NCBI GenBank assembly: GCA_025996815.1
Contig: BNTT01000010.1
Location: 1 to 45,723, forward strand
Source of the DNA: Bacteroidia bacterium
GTDB taxonomy: Bacteria; Bacteroidota; Bacteroidia; Bacteroidales; Azobacteroidaceae
Length of the DNA: 45,723 nt
Reading direction: 5' to 3'
Part shown: in pieces, positions 31,776 through 40,344 of the stretch
How positions within the stretch are numbered: position 1 is the stretch's first letter
Layout: each line of letters begins with the position of its first letter
Made by a program: the position numbers and the translations under genes
The notes under the pieces: generated by a model
Told to the model about the DNA's origin: nothing
The model's database searches: none
What the model saw: only the letters and a program-made list of their open reading frames with translations

Positions 31776-33230
31776 ATGCTATTCAACTCTATCGAATTTG
31801 TAGTTTTCTTTGTAATACTGTTTGCGCTGTATTACTTCGTTTTCAAAGAAAAAACTAAGCCGCAAAATATCCTTTTGTTGGTGGCAAGTTACTTTTTCTA
31901 TGCGTGGGCAGATTGGCGAATTTTGCCGCTGCTAATCATCTCAACTCTTGTCTTTTATGGCTTGGGCATTGCGATTTTCAATGCAGTAGGGTCGCGGCGT
32001 GCCACGACCCTGTCCACCTTCGGCGTGGTGTTCGGCATAGCCGTGTTGGGCTATTTCAAATACACCAACTTTTTTATCTCGTCGTTCAAAGATTTGTTCG
32101 ACAACATCGGGCTGCAAACCAACTTGCACACGTTCAATATCATTTTGCCGATTGGGATTAGTTTTTATACGTTTCGCTTATTGAGTTATGTAATCGACAT
32201 CAACAGAGGCAAATACGAGCCTACGCGCGACATTGTGGCGTTTTCTACTTATGTTGCCTTTTTCCCGTGCATATTGTCGGGTCCCATCGACCGCCCCAAT
32301 ACGCTCATCCCGCAGTTGCAAAACAAACGGACTTTTGACTACGCTTTGGCTGTGGATGGATGCAGGCAAATTCTTTGGGGGCTGTTCAAAAAGATAGTCA
32401 TCGCCGATAATTGTGTTGTGCTAACCAATGAAATTTTCAATAATTCCACCAACTATTCGGGCAGTTCGCTGGTTTTGGGAGCCATCTTTTATACCTTTCA
32501 ACTATATGCCGATTTTTCGGGCTATACAGATGTGGCGCTTGGGGTGGGCAAATTGTTGGGTTTTCGTTTGACCCCAAACTTCAATTATCCGCTCTTTGCA
32601 CAAAATATAGCCGATTATTGGCGCAGGTGGCATATTTCGCTTACCTCGTGGCTGACGGATTATGTGTTTATGCCGTTGAATGTGAAATGGCGCGATTGGG
32701 GCAAGTGGGGAATGATTTTGTCAATCATGACAACGTTTCTTCTGATTGGATCATGGCATGGTGCTAATTGGACATTTGTTGTCTTTGGGCTTTATCAAGG
32801 ATTGCTTTATATCCCATTGATTTTATCCGGAACTATGTTCAAAAAAACTACGATAGTGACCTACAAATGGGGATTTCCTAAATTAAAAACACTGGGCAAT
32901 ATGCTGCTTACATTTGCATTGGTGGCGTTTGGATTGATTCTTTTTAGGATAGAAAGTGCTGCGCAGGCGGTTAATTATATTTCGGAGATATTTTCGTCGT
33001 CGCTGTTTACAAGACCGACGGTTCATGTTCCCAACGGCGAAATTACGCTGCTGTGCATTGCCATTTTTATGGTGATGGAATGGCTGGGAAGAGAGAATCA
33101 ATTTGCGATAGAAAAAATGGGGGCAACATGGAAAAAACCATGGAGGATAGTGCTGTATTATGCAATTGCAATAGCGACTTTCTTGTTCTCAGCACCATCG
33201 GCACAGGAATTTATATACTTCAAATTTTAA
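31776..33230 (+). CDS. MBOAT-family O-acyltransferase (AlgI-like)
   Basis: The 484-residue multi-pass membrane protein carries the membrane-bound O-acyltransferase core, with the invariant His at residue 328 in GSWHGANWTFVVFGLYQG and upstream motifs FSGYTDVALGVGKLLGF, NYPLFAQNIADYWRRWHISLTSWL. AlgI-like proteins pass acetyl groups across the membrane for O-acetylation of extracellular polysaccharide. The SGNH-domain gene four bases downstream is the expected partner (AlgJ/AlgX type). It lies six bases after efp, probably by operon fusion and not function. Confidence 0.93.
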   Translation: MLFNSIEFVVFFVILFALYYFVFKEKTKPQNILLLVASYFFYAWADWRILPLLIISTLVFYGLGIAIFNAVGSRRATTLSTFGVVFGIAVLGYFKYTNFFISSFKDLFDNIGLQTNLHTFNIILPIGISFYTFRLLSYVIDINRGKYEPTRDIVAFSTYVAFFPCILSGPIDRPNTLIPQLQNKRTFDYALAVDGCRQILWGLFKKIVIADNCVVLTNEIFNNSTNYSGSSLVLGAIFYTFQLYADFSGYTDVALGVGKLLGFRLTPNFNYPLFAQNIADYWRRWHISLTSWLTDYVFMPLNVKWRDWGKWGMILSIMTTFLLIGSWHGANWTFVVFGLYQGLLYIPLILSGTMFKKTTIVTYKWGFPKLKTLGNMLLTFALVAFGLILFRIESAAQAVNYISEIFSSSLFTRPTVHVPNGEITLLCIAIFMVMEWLGRENQFAIEKMGATWKKPWRIVLYYAIAIATFLFSAPSAQEFIYFKF

Positions 33231-33234
33231 GGCA

Positions 33235-34263
33235 ATGAAACAGTTTATATACAAAAGCGCACTTTTTTTACTCCCCTTTGTTGTGTTGAGTGAAATCACT
33301 CGGATAGGCTATTCGACTGAGGAAGGTAATATATCAAGAACAAGTTATTTAACGAAAGACACTCCCTACTGGAAGCAATTTATCCGGAATACTCCTGTTT
33401 ATTACGATAAAATATCGGAGTTGGATACTACAAAAACGATGCAATATTCAGTGTTGACTATTGGTGATTCTTTTTCTAACGAATCTGCCAATAGTAATTA
33501 TGTTAATTATCTGGCAGAATCGGATTCTGTTTCGGTATTGAATTTTGGCGAATTATCTAATATGTTTAGTGATTTATCCGGATTTATCAATGGAGATGTT
33601 TTTGATAAGGTATCTGTAGATTATGTTATTATTGAATCGGCGGAACTTTGGTGTACTTCACGTACCCAAACGATTGATAAAAATCGGTCGATTCAGTTAA
33701 AAGACATTGTCCACCCAAATGAAAAAGAAATTATAACCATTCAACCGCCTCAATTTATAAACAAGAGTAAGGTGCTGTATCCATTTTATCTCCTCATACG
33801 CCCCATAGCAGAGGGAAGAAGTTTGTCAGGGTGCACTCAATTTACTTTAACAGCACCTCTATTTTCCGGGAAACGAGCAAGTGACTTGTGGGTGTATTTT
33901 ACAACTTCCATGTATCCAAACACAAAAGAAACTGTCGAAACATTTAATGAGGAACTTAATGTTCTCTCTGCATTGTTGACGAAGAAAGGAATTAAACTGA
34001 TTGTGCTTCCGGCAGCGAATAAATACAGTGTATATTACGAATATATTCAATCGAAAGAGAAATACATCAAGCCCCAATTTTTTGAATTACTTAAGCCGTT
34101 GGATAAGTCGTATATCTATATTGATTCTCACGAAATTTTGGCAAAAGCCGCCGCACAAGGTGTCAAAGACCTGTATTTTGCAGACGATTCGCATTGGTCG
34201 CCCATAGGAGCCAAGTTAATCGCGGAGGAATTGGCGCGCAGGATGTCTTGCGCTTCAAATTAA
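33235..34263 (+). CDS. AlgX/AlgJ-like SGNH-domain protein
   Basis: The 342-residue protein has an N-terminal hydrophobic segment (about 5-22) and a periplasmic SGNH-like fold: GDSF with Ser79 and a C-terminal DDSHWSPIGAKLIAEEL containing Asp317/Asp318 and His320. AlgX/AlgJ proteins take the acetyl group delivered by an MBOAT protein and transfer it to the polymer; the tandem arrangement supports that role here. The base composition is more AT-rich than efp. The 3' end overlaps the convergent dehydrogenase gene by nine bases. Confidence 0.8.
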   Translation: MKQFIYKSALFLLPFVVLSEITRIGYSTEEGNISRTSYLTKDTPYWKQFIRNTPVYYDKISELDTTKTMQYSVLTIGDSFSNESANSNYVNYLAESDSVSVLNFGELSNMFSDLSGFINGDVFDKVSVDYVIIESAELWCTSRTQTIDKNRSIQLKDIVHPNEKEIITIQPPQFINKSKVLYPFYLLIRPIAEGRSLSGCTQFTLTAPLFSGKRASDLWVYFTTSMYPNTKETVETFNEELNVLSALLTKKGIKLIVLPAANKYSVYYEYIQSKEKYIKPQFFELLKPLDKSYIYIDSHEILAKAAAQGVKDLYFADDSHWSPIGAKLIAEELARRMSCASN

Positions 34264-35364
34264 ACTGTAAATGACAGCACTATCCGGCATCAGCCCGTCG
34301 AATGCCTGATGCGCGACGGCTTTCACCACTGCATCAAATTTTCTTTGTGGCATTTCGGTTAAACTTTCCAAGTCGTATTCGCGTTGCACGTCTGCGGGAT
34401 TTGCCAGCGGGTCGAAAATCGTGACATTTGCGCCGTATTCTTGCAATGCGCGCACCACATCCACTACTTTGCTGCTGCGCACGTCGGGGTTGTTTGCCTT
34501 GAAAGTGATGCCCAGCACAAGGATGTTTGCCCCTTTGACCGGCACACCCTGTTGCTGCATTTTTTTCACCACTTCGTCGGCAACGTAGGCACCCATACTC
34601 TCGTTCATTTGCCGCCCCGACAGGATGAGTTCGGGGCTGTAGCCACACTCCTGCGCCTTGTGAGCCAAATAATAAGTCGCCGTTCCGATGCAATAGCCGC
34701 CCACCAATCCCGGTTTGAAAGGCATAAAATTCCACTTCGTGGTCGCCGCCTCCAACACGGCATTGGTGTCGATACCCATCGTGTCGAAAATTTTTTTTGC
34801 CTCATTGACAAACGCGATATTGATGTCGCGCTGGGCATTTTCGAGCAATTTGGCAGCCTCTGCCACACGAATTGAGGGTGCCAAATGCGTGCCGGCAGCA
34901 ATCACGGAGGCATACAGAGCATCCACCCTTTGGGCGGTTTCGGGCGTAGAGCCGGCAGTTATCTTTGTAATCTTCTCCACCGTGTGCTCTTGGTCGCCCG
35001 GATTGATGCGCTCGGGACTGTAGCCCACAAAAAAATCGGCGTTGAATTTCAACCCCGACACTTTTTCCAACACGGGCACGCAATCTTCTTCCGTGCAACC
35101 CGGATACACCGTTGATTCATAAATCACCGTATCCCCCTTTTTCAGCACTTGCCCCACCGTTGTGGTGGCTTGCAGCAAGGTTTTTAAATCGGGGCGGTGG
35201 TCTTTATTCACCGGCGTGGGCACGGTGATGATGTAGTGATTGCAGTCCCTGATAGTGTCGATATTGCTATTTATATCGAAGCCCACGACGGGATACTTTG
35301 TTGCGAACAGTCGTGCCAGCGGCTGCCCTACATAGCCTAAACCTATTATGGCAATTTTCATCAT
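34255..35364 (-). CDS. UDP-N-acetyl-D-mannosamine/galactosamine dehydrogenase-like protein with N-terminal deletion
   Basis: The family oxidises UDP-HexNAc to the uronic acid for capsule or O-antigen. The N-terminal Rossmann motif IAIIGLGYVGQPLA, VPTPVNKDHRPDL, ESTVYPGCTEE and the catalytic-Cys loop (KPGLVGGYCIGTATYYLA) are present, as is the C-terminal domain (GITFKANNPDVRSS). The length is 369 instead of about 420-430: after GFDIN the sequence jumps to a segment close to DCNHYIITVPTP, so about 50 residues of the NAD-binding domain are missing. The usual His before the catalytic Cys is Tyr, and GVDPYYL reads GTATYYL. Activity is doubtful or altered. Starts at ATG 35364 or 35361. Confidence 0.85.
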   Translation of the reverse strand: MMKIAIIGLGYVGQPLARLFATKYPVVGFDINSNIDTIRDCNHYIITVPTPVNKDHRPDLKTLLQATTTVGQVLKKGDTVIYESTVYPGCTEEDCVPVLEKVSGLKFNADFFVGYSPERINPGDQEHTVEKITKITAGSTPETAQRVDALYASVIAAGTHLAPSIRVAEAAKLLENAQRDINIAFVNEAKKIFDTMGIDTNAVLEAATTKWNFMPFKPGLVGGYCIGTATYYLAHKAQECGYSPELILSGRQMNESMGAYVADEVVKKMQQQGVPVKGANILVLGITFKANNPDVRSSKVVDVVRALQEYGANVTIFDPLANPADVQREYDLESLTEMPQRKFDAVVKAVAHQAFDGLMPDSAVIYSLI

Positions 35365-35371
35365 CTCTTAT

Positions 35372-37279
35372 TTACTTATTCACTGCATAAAATCGTTCGC
35401 CCGAAATCTCATCTTCCGCCCATAGCGTTAGATGCGACAAAAAATAATCAGAGGGGGAGGCATTCTTGAAAATACGGATATACTCAATGTTGTGTGCCGC
35501 AATAAAATTCAGCCTTATCGCGTCGTCTGATATGTCGGGGGTCCGTTTTTTCTGTTCAAAGTAATAATCTTTATAGGGGGTGGAGGCTGTCCAATGAGCT
35601 CGATACGTCGAATAGAACTCTTCTTCGTTTGTTCCTACATTGATAGAATAGTGATAAATGGCATTGTGATAATAATCCAATAAATCCGGAATTGTATGGC
35701 TGTCGGCATATCCGGAAACACCATTTATAGGTTGAAATTTTTCTCCAAAGTAAAATCCTATATGATATTCCTCTTGGGGAGGTAATTTGTCTAATATCTT
35801 GGACTCATAATCAAAAGATGTAGATGTCCAATGGGGCATATTCTTAATATATCTATCACAACTCATCCATAGACTTAACGCACAAAAGCCACAAAGCAGT
35901 ATTTTTTTTGTGCGCGTAACCTTTATGGATGTAACGCTCGTCAAAGACAGGGTTGTTACAACAATATACACAAATATCGAAACAGGGAAGGCAAATTGTG
36001 TGGCATCGTACGCATAAGAGCGCATAAAGATACTGACAGTGAGCGTTAAAAAGCACATTATGCCAAAAATGAACCCTGCTCTCCTCAATATTCCCACTAA
36101 ACTTTTCTTATCCAACAAGAAAAGTAACAGGATACAATGCAAATAAACTAACAGATATAATATGGGCTGAGTGATGTAAAGGCGCAATAACCCCCAATGA
36201 AAAGGTTCTGCAAAAGCTTTTACATCATGGGAGGAGGATTGGATAGCATACAGTAAATAGAGGCTCCCTACGACTAAATAAGGTGTCCAGTATTGCCATC
36301 TGATTTTATGATTGCGATATATGTCCCACAACAGTAGTGCCCCAATGGTGCCCCACACCCCGATTATTGGAACAATATTTATCACAGGGATTGCCAATAA
36401 CAAAAACCAGGCTTCTATCCTTTTTTGAGATAGAAAACATACCACCGCCGTGATAGAAAACAAGAAAACCGGTTGCATCTTTGTATAAAACATGACGACC
36501 GCACCGCCGTGTATAATAGGGAAGAGGCTATGCAGATAGGGGATAATATCCACCATTAATAACAAGGCAAAAGCGAGGAGTATATAAACAAATGTCGGCT
36601 TCTTCCGTATTTCTATTATGGCAAGAAGTGCCAAAAAGATGAGCGAAGTGAAAAACAATGGAAGCGAAACCATGTAAGATACGACGGCATTCAGACCAAA
36701 CGCTTTGTAGATTATGGCGTTTGTCCACAATTCAAAGTAGTGATAAGGTGTCGGGGCTATATATTTGGTGAAATTATATCCCAAGGAACCATTTTCATAT
36801 CCCAAATTAAGATATTGCGAGAGTTTCGCATAAAAGTCCAAGTCACAGTGATATTTCTGAAACATCCCGTGGTCAAAATCAATAATCAGACTCATGAAAT
36901 AGCAGAAGAATAATGCATTGATTGTCAAGAGAATACAGACATATTTCCAGACGGAAGTACTATGATGGCTCGCTACCGCCGGAGTTTTGCCATTCTTCCT
37001 GTAATAATAGACATATAGCAGGGCTAAGGCTACCAACATCCAATTGACAGTCAGCCCTTTTGTCATAATGAGCGAATAAATCGTAACAATAAAAGTCAAC
37101 CCCAGCACCGAACAGGTGAGGATAGAAAAGGCAGAAACAGGCTCTTTGATTTTAAAGAACAATGCTTTGATAACCCACCCCACGGCATACACGGCGAGTA
37201 AAGAAATAAAGACTGCTCCATAATACCCGAGCAAAGTTCCGACAGGAAGCGGCAAATTCAGATTCAAATTTAGATTCAT
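35372..37279 (-). CDS. Multi-pass membrane protein, possible GT-C-type glycosyltransferase
   Basis: The 635-residue protein has about 11-13 hydrophobic helices (for example about 13-38, 50-70, 76-95, 107-130, 205-230) and a C-terminal soluble part of about 140 residues from around 490. An extracytoplasmic loop after the fourth helix contains FDHGMFQKYHCDLDFYAKLSQYLN, an Asp-bearing position similar to the first loop of GT-C/PMT transferases. I cannot assign a family. It lies seven bases upstream of the dehydrogenase gene, which suggests a polysaccharide or lipid-linked sugar role. The N-terminal NLNLNLNL comes from a short codon repeat. Confidence 0.65.
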   Translation of the reverse strand: MNLNLNLNLPLPVGTLLGYYGAVFISLLAVYAVGWVIKALFFKIKEPVSAFSILTCSVLGLTFIVTIYSLIMTKGLTVNWMLVALALLYVYYYRKNGKTPAVASHHSTSVWKYVCILLTINALFFCYFMSLIIDFDHGMFQKYHCDLDFYAKLSQYLNLGYENGSLGYNFTKYIAPTPYHYFELWTNAIIYKAFGLNAVVSYMVSLPLFFTSLIFLALLAIIEIRKKPTFVYILLAFALLLMVDIIPYLHSLFPIIHGGAVVMFYTKMQPVFLFSITAVVCFLSQKRIEAWFLLLAIPVINIVPIIGVWGTIGALLLWDIYRNHKIRWQYWTPYLVVGSLYLLYAIQSSSHDVKAFAEPFHWGLLRLYITQPILYLLVYLHCILLLFLLDKKSLVGILRRAGFIFGIMCFLTLTVSIFMRSYAYDATQFAFPVSIFVYIVVTTLSLTSVTSIKVTRTKKILLCGFCALSLWMSCDRYIKNMPHWTSTSFDYESKILDKLPPQEEYHIGFYFGEKFQPINGVSGYADSHTIPDLLDYYHNAIYHYSINVGTNEEEFYSTYRAHWTASTPYKDYYFEQKKRTPDISDDAIRLNFIAAHNIEYIRIFKNASPSDYFLSHLTLWAEDEISGERFYAVNK

Positions 37280-37324
37280 ATTTTTTATTTTTTTTAAATG
37301 TTGTTATCGTATCACAAAGTTGAG

Positions 37325-37335
37325 TGGTATCATCA
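37325..37335. repeat. 11-nt direct repeat, partner at 40319-40329
   Basis: TGGTATCATCA occurs here just after the DUF4062 stop and again at 40319-40329 just before the end of the GT2 gene. Similar GA-rich and T-rich bases flank both copies. They bracket the DUF4143-DUF4062 pair. Confidence 0.55.
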
Positions 37336-37341
37336 TCTTTT

Positions 37342-38856
37342 TTATTTTAATGTATTTTTCAAGACAATTCCCTTTTGCGTTAAACGATATTTTTGCAGGC
37401 GGCTATTGGGCTTGTCGGGGTGCGTCATTTCGATAATTCCTTGCTCTAAAGCTAATTTCAGGTAATTTAATCGAAAATTTTCTCTATCCAACAAGTTTAA
37501 TGCACTTTGTATTTCTTGCCTGTTCATCTCCCCAGTCAAAACATCTATCAATTCCTCGACTTGCGGGGTGACTTGCGGGGTGACTTGCGGGGTGACTTGC
37601 GGGGTGACTTGCGGGGTGACTTGCGGGGTATCCGTATCCTCGACCGATACGTTCCTCCAAAGCGTTGTGGTAAAATTTTCTTCTTCCACAAACTCAGGTG
37701 CTTTCAAACCTGCTTGCTTACATTCATTAATTATTTCTCCCGTACCGGTGCCCATTCTTTCAATCGTTCCTGCCAAATAAAGAGGCTCGGCAATCAATGG
37801 ATTAACCGGAATAGAATTGTGTTTTTGTTTGAGTTTGGCAACCGTCATTCCAAACGGCAAATGTCCCGGATTCCACACTTCCAATCTATCTTTGAAAAGC
37901 ATTATCTGCACACTTGCATTGCTTGTGTAGTCGCGGTGGCAAACAGCATTTACTATCGTTTCGATTACCGCTCTCACGGGAAACTCATAATTAACATCTA
38001 CTTCTACACCTCTATCTCGCGCCCCTGTCGATACCGTGATATTGGAAAGAACAAAACTCACTGCCTGTGTAATAAGTTGAAAAACATCGCCTTTATACAC
38101 CTGATAATTGGGAATTGGCTTCACTTTGTCGTATCCGTGAAAATGTGCACATCTGACTTCGGAAGCAATAAAGAACTTCTGCGGATTTTTTCCGAAAAGC
38201 AAAATTGCCGCATTAGTAACTTTTTGATTTTCAATTAAGTTGAGATGTGTCAATACCGTTTCTATTTCCGTATCTTTTGTAAAAGGAAACGCCCGCTTGC
38301 GGTGCGCCGTATAGACAAAACTTCTTATTTTCTCCTCATCCAAGTCTTCAATTGTGGCATAACGATTGAATGTGGCATCAAAAGGCGTTGTGCGGATATA
38401 TTCATTTTCTTCCAAAAACCGAACCAGCGAATTATATACAGCCGTTTTCAGTTCCAAATCGTTGGAGAATTTCTTGCGAATTACAAACTGTTCCGCCTTT
38501 TTTATCAGTTGATTTTCCTTTGGCTCTCGGTCTTCACTCGTATGATTGGTCAGAAAAATCAGTTTGATTTTATGATTTTCGGTGGCGCAGTCAAATTCCC
38601 GTTCGGTTGGCGAAATGCCGTCTTTATCTTCGTAACCGTAGTTTTTGCCAAACAAACCAAGATAAATATCGCATTGCTTGACTTCGTCTAAATACACTTT
38701 TTTCGCATCATTATTCATAGCCGGAAGTTGCTCAAAAACAAACACATCGAAAAACTTGCCGAACAAAGCATCGGTTGTGAGATAATCGCACAACATCTGC
38801 CGCTCTGCCGCAAATTCAGATTGCACACTGCTTATGAATATTTTTTTTCGCTGCAT
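37342..38856 (-). CDS. DUF4062 protein with AlbA_2/COG2865-like ATPase region and TPQV repeat
   Basis: The 504-residue protein begins with DUF4062 (about 4-95: KIFISSVQSEFAAERQMLCDYL, CDIYLGLFGKNYG). A region like COG2865 predicted regulators follows, with a GHKL-type ATP site (about 280-375: FPVRAVIETIVNAVCHRDY, LEVWNPGHLPFG, GTGTGEIINEC). Then come six perfect TPQV units and a winged-helix-like end (about 435-504). The combination suggests a nucleotide-sensing regulator or defence-type protein; DUF4062 occurs in defence-associated NTPases, but that role is inference. It lies 39 nt downstream of the DUF4143 gene, on the same transcript. Confidence 0.8.
   Translation of the reverse strand: MQRKKIFISSVQSEFAAERQMLCDYLTTDALFGKFFDVFVFEQLPAMNNDAKKVYLDEVKQCDIYLGLFGKNYGYEDKDGISPTEREFDCATENHKIKLIFLTNHTSEDREPKENQLIKKAEQFVIRKKFSNDLELKTAVYNSLVRFLEENEYIRTTPFDATFNRYATIEDLDEEKIRSFVYTAHRKRAFPFTKDTEIETVLTHLNLIENQKVTNAAILLFGKNPQKFFIASEVRCAHFHGYDKVKPIPNYQVYKGDVFQLITQAVSFVLSNITVSTGARDRGVEVDVNYEFPVRAVIETIVNAVCHRDYTSNASVQIMLFKDRLEVWNPGHLPFGMTVAKLKQKHNSIPVNPLIAEPLYLAGTIERMGTGTGEIINECKQAGLKAPEFVEEENFTTTLWRNVSVEDTDTPQVTPQVTPQVTPQVTPQVTPQVEELIDVLTGEMNRQEIQSALNLLDRENFRLNYLKLALEQGIIEMTHPDKPNSRLQKYRLTQKGIVLKNTLK
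37558..37629. repeat. Six perfect 12-bp tandem repeats (TPQV coding)
   Basis: GACTTGCGGGGT is repeated six times without a mismatch, keeping frame. Perfect identity points to recent slippage, so the copy number may vary between strains without frameshift. Confidence 0.95.
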
Positions 38857-38895
38857 AAATTTTGTTTTTAGACTGCACTAACTATAACAAGAATT

Positions 38896-40164
38896 TTAAT
38901 TTTTCAAACAGCCAATTGGTACAATATAAACGCCATCGTTGCGCCGGTAGGCAAATTCGCCTCCTGTCAGCACCATTAAGAAAGAGGGCTTGCCCATCTT
39001 ATCGCAGTCTATTTTATTTTGCAATGCAAGCAGATTGTTTGCCGCCTCATCAATCTGTTTGTTGCCTAATTTGACTTCAACCGCTGCCCACCGCCCATCG
39101 TGCAGACGAACAATGATGTCGGCTTCCAATTCGCTTTTATCTCTGTAATGAAACACATCGCCGTCGTTTGCCTGCGCATAAATTCGCATATCGCGCGTGC
39201 ATAGCGATTCAAACAAAAAACCGAATGTTTCAAAATCTTTCAAAATACTGTCGGGGTTGGCTCGCATGACGGCAGTAGCCAAAGAGGGGTCAACAAAATG
39301 GCGTTTTGCCGAAGTGCGAATGGCTGTTTTTGAACGCAGTGACGGTTGCCACGCAGGCGAATCTTCCACTACAAATATTCTTCGCAACGCATTAAGATAA
39401 CCGGCAAGCGTTTTTTCCGAAACACCCGAATCCATCGTTTCCATATCCGATTTTATGGTTTGCAATGTTGCCATAGTGGATATATTCCGAGCCAAAGAAC
39501 GCAGTAAAACGCGCACTTTTTCCGGATTTTTCTCTATGTTATCAACCCTTTGCACATCAAGGTTTACTACCGCATCAACATAATTGGCAGCCATACGCAA
39601 CGCCGAACTGTTTTTTTGCTTTACCGATTGAGGCCAGCCGCCGCGACATATAGCAAAGGCAATTTGTTCAATGCTCAAAGCACTCATTGCCTCAATATCT
39701 GTTTTCCCTCCAAATAAGTCTTTTAATGACACTAATCCGTTAGATTCCAATGATTCATACAAACTCATCGGGCGCATCAGCAGGCGGGAAATTCTGCCTG
39801 TACCCGTGTGGGCAGTTACATTATCGGCAGGAACGGCTGAACCTGTCAAAATAAATTGCCCCATTTCGCCTCTTTTATCCACTTCAAACCGGACAGCATC
39901 CCACAGTACAGGCGACATTTGCCATTCGTCGAGCAAACGCGGCGTTGCGCCTTGTAACAACAAAGACGGTTTTGTGTCGGCAAGGTTTTGATAGGTTTTC
40001 GACTTGTCGGGGTCTTGCATAAACAGCGAACTTTGGGCGGTTTTCATTGCCGCACTTGTTTTGCCACACCACTTTGCACCTTCTATAAGCACCGCACCGG
40101 AAGATTGTAATGACTGTAACAGCAAGTCATCACACATTCTATTCAGGTAATTTCTTTCTTCCAT
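38896..40164 (-). CDS. AAA ATPase with DUF4143 domain
   Basis: The 422-residue protein has a P-loop EGAKWCGKTSAA (about residues 28-40), Walker B LLDEWQ, sensor LTGSA, and a C-terminal DUF4143 region with a restriction-fold-like motif (ELEADIIVRLHDGRWAAVEVKLG, about 345-370). The role of these widespread ATPases is not settled. It is the first gene of a two-gene unit with the DUF4062 protein and has its own promoter (40187-40217), preceded by a tandem repeat (40223-40282). Confidence 0.9.
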   Translation of the reverse strand: MEERNYLNRMCDDLLLQSLQSSGAVLIEGAKWCGKTSAAMKTAQSSLFMQDPDKSKTYQNLADTKPSLLLQGATPRLLDEWQMSPVLWDAVRFEVDKRGEMGQFILTGSAVPADNVTAHTGTGRISRLLMRPMSLYESLESNGLVSLKDLFGGKTDIEAMSALSIEQIAFAICRGGWPQSVKQKNSSALRMAANYVDAVVNLDVQRVDNIEKNPEKVRVLLRSLARNISTMATLQTIKSDMETMDSGVSEKTLAGYLNALRRIFVVEDSPAWQPSLRSKTAIRTSAKRHFVDPSLATAVMRANPDSILKDFETFGFLFESLCTRDMRIYAQANDGDVFHYRDKSELEADIIVRLHDGRWAAVEVKLGNKQIDEAANNLLALQNKIDCDKMGKPSFLMVLTGGEFAYRRNDGVYIVPIGCLKN

Positions 40165-40186
40165 TTATATTCTTCATTTGAAGGGA

Positions 40187-40217
40187 CAAAGATACTATAT
40201 TATGAGCAATCTACAAA
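40187..40217 (-). promoter_or_regulatory. Promoter of the DUF4143-DUF4062 unit
   Basis: On the minus strand TTTG (40214-40217) and TATCTTTG (40187-40194), spacer 19 nt. Confidence 0.85.
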
Positions 40218-40222
40218 ACAAA

Positions 40223-40282
40223 TTTCCTGTTTTGGCGCGATTTCATTCCCTGTTTTGGCGCGATTTCATTCCCTGTTTTGGC
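40223..40282. repeat. 23-bp tandem repeat, two and a half units, next to the -33 element
   Basis: TTCCCTGTTTTGGCGCGATTT plus CA recurs at 40223-40245 (one mismatch), 40246-40268 and partly at 40269-40282. It ends five bases from the -33 element of the DUF4143 promoter, a position suited to an operator array. Confidence 0.85.
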
Positions 40283-40344
40283 AAACATCTGTTTCAATGA
40301 TTATAAATTCGTGTTGAATGGTATCATCACTATTTTTTATACTG

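Noticed and set aside
40223..40282. Possible CRISPR array
   Set aside because: The units are in direct tandem with no spacers between them, and there are no cas genes in the window.
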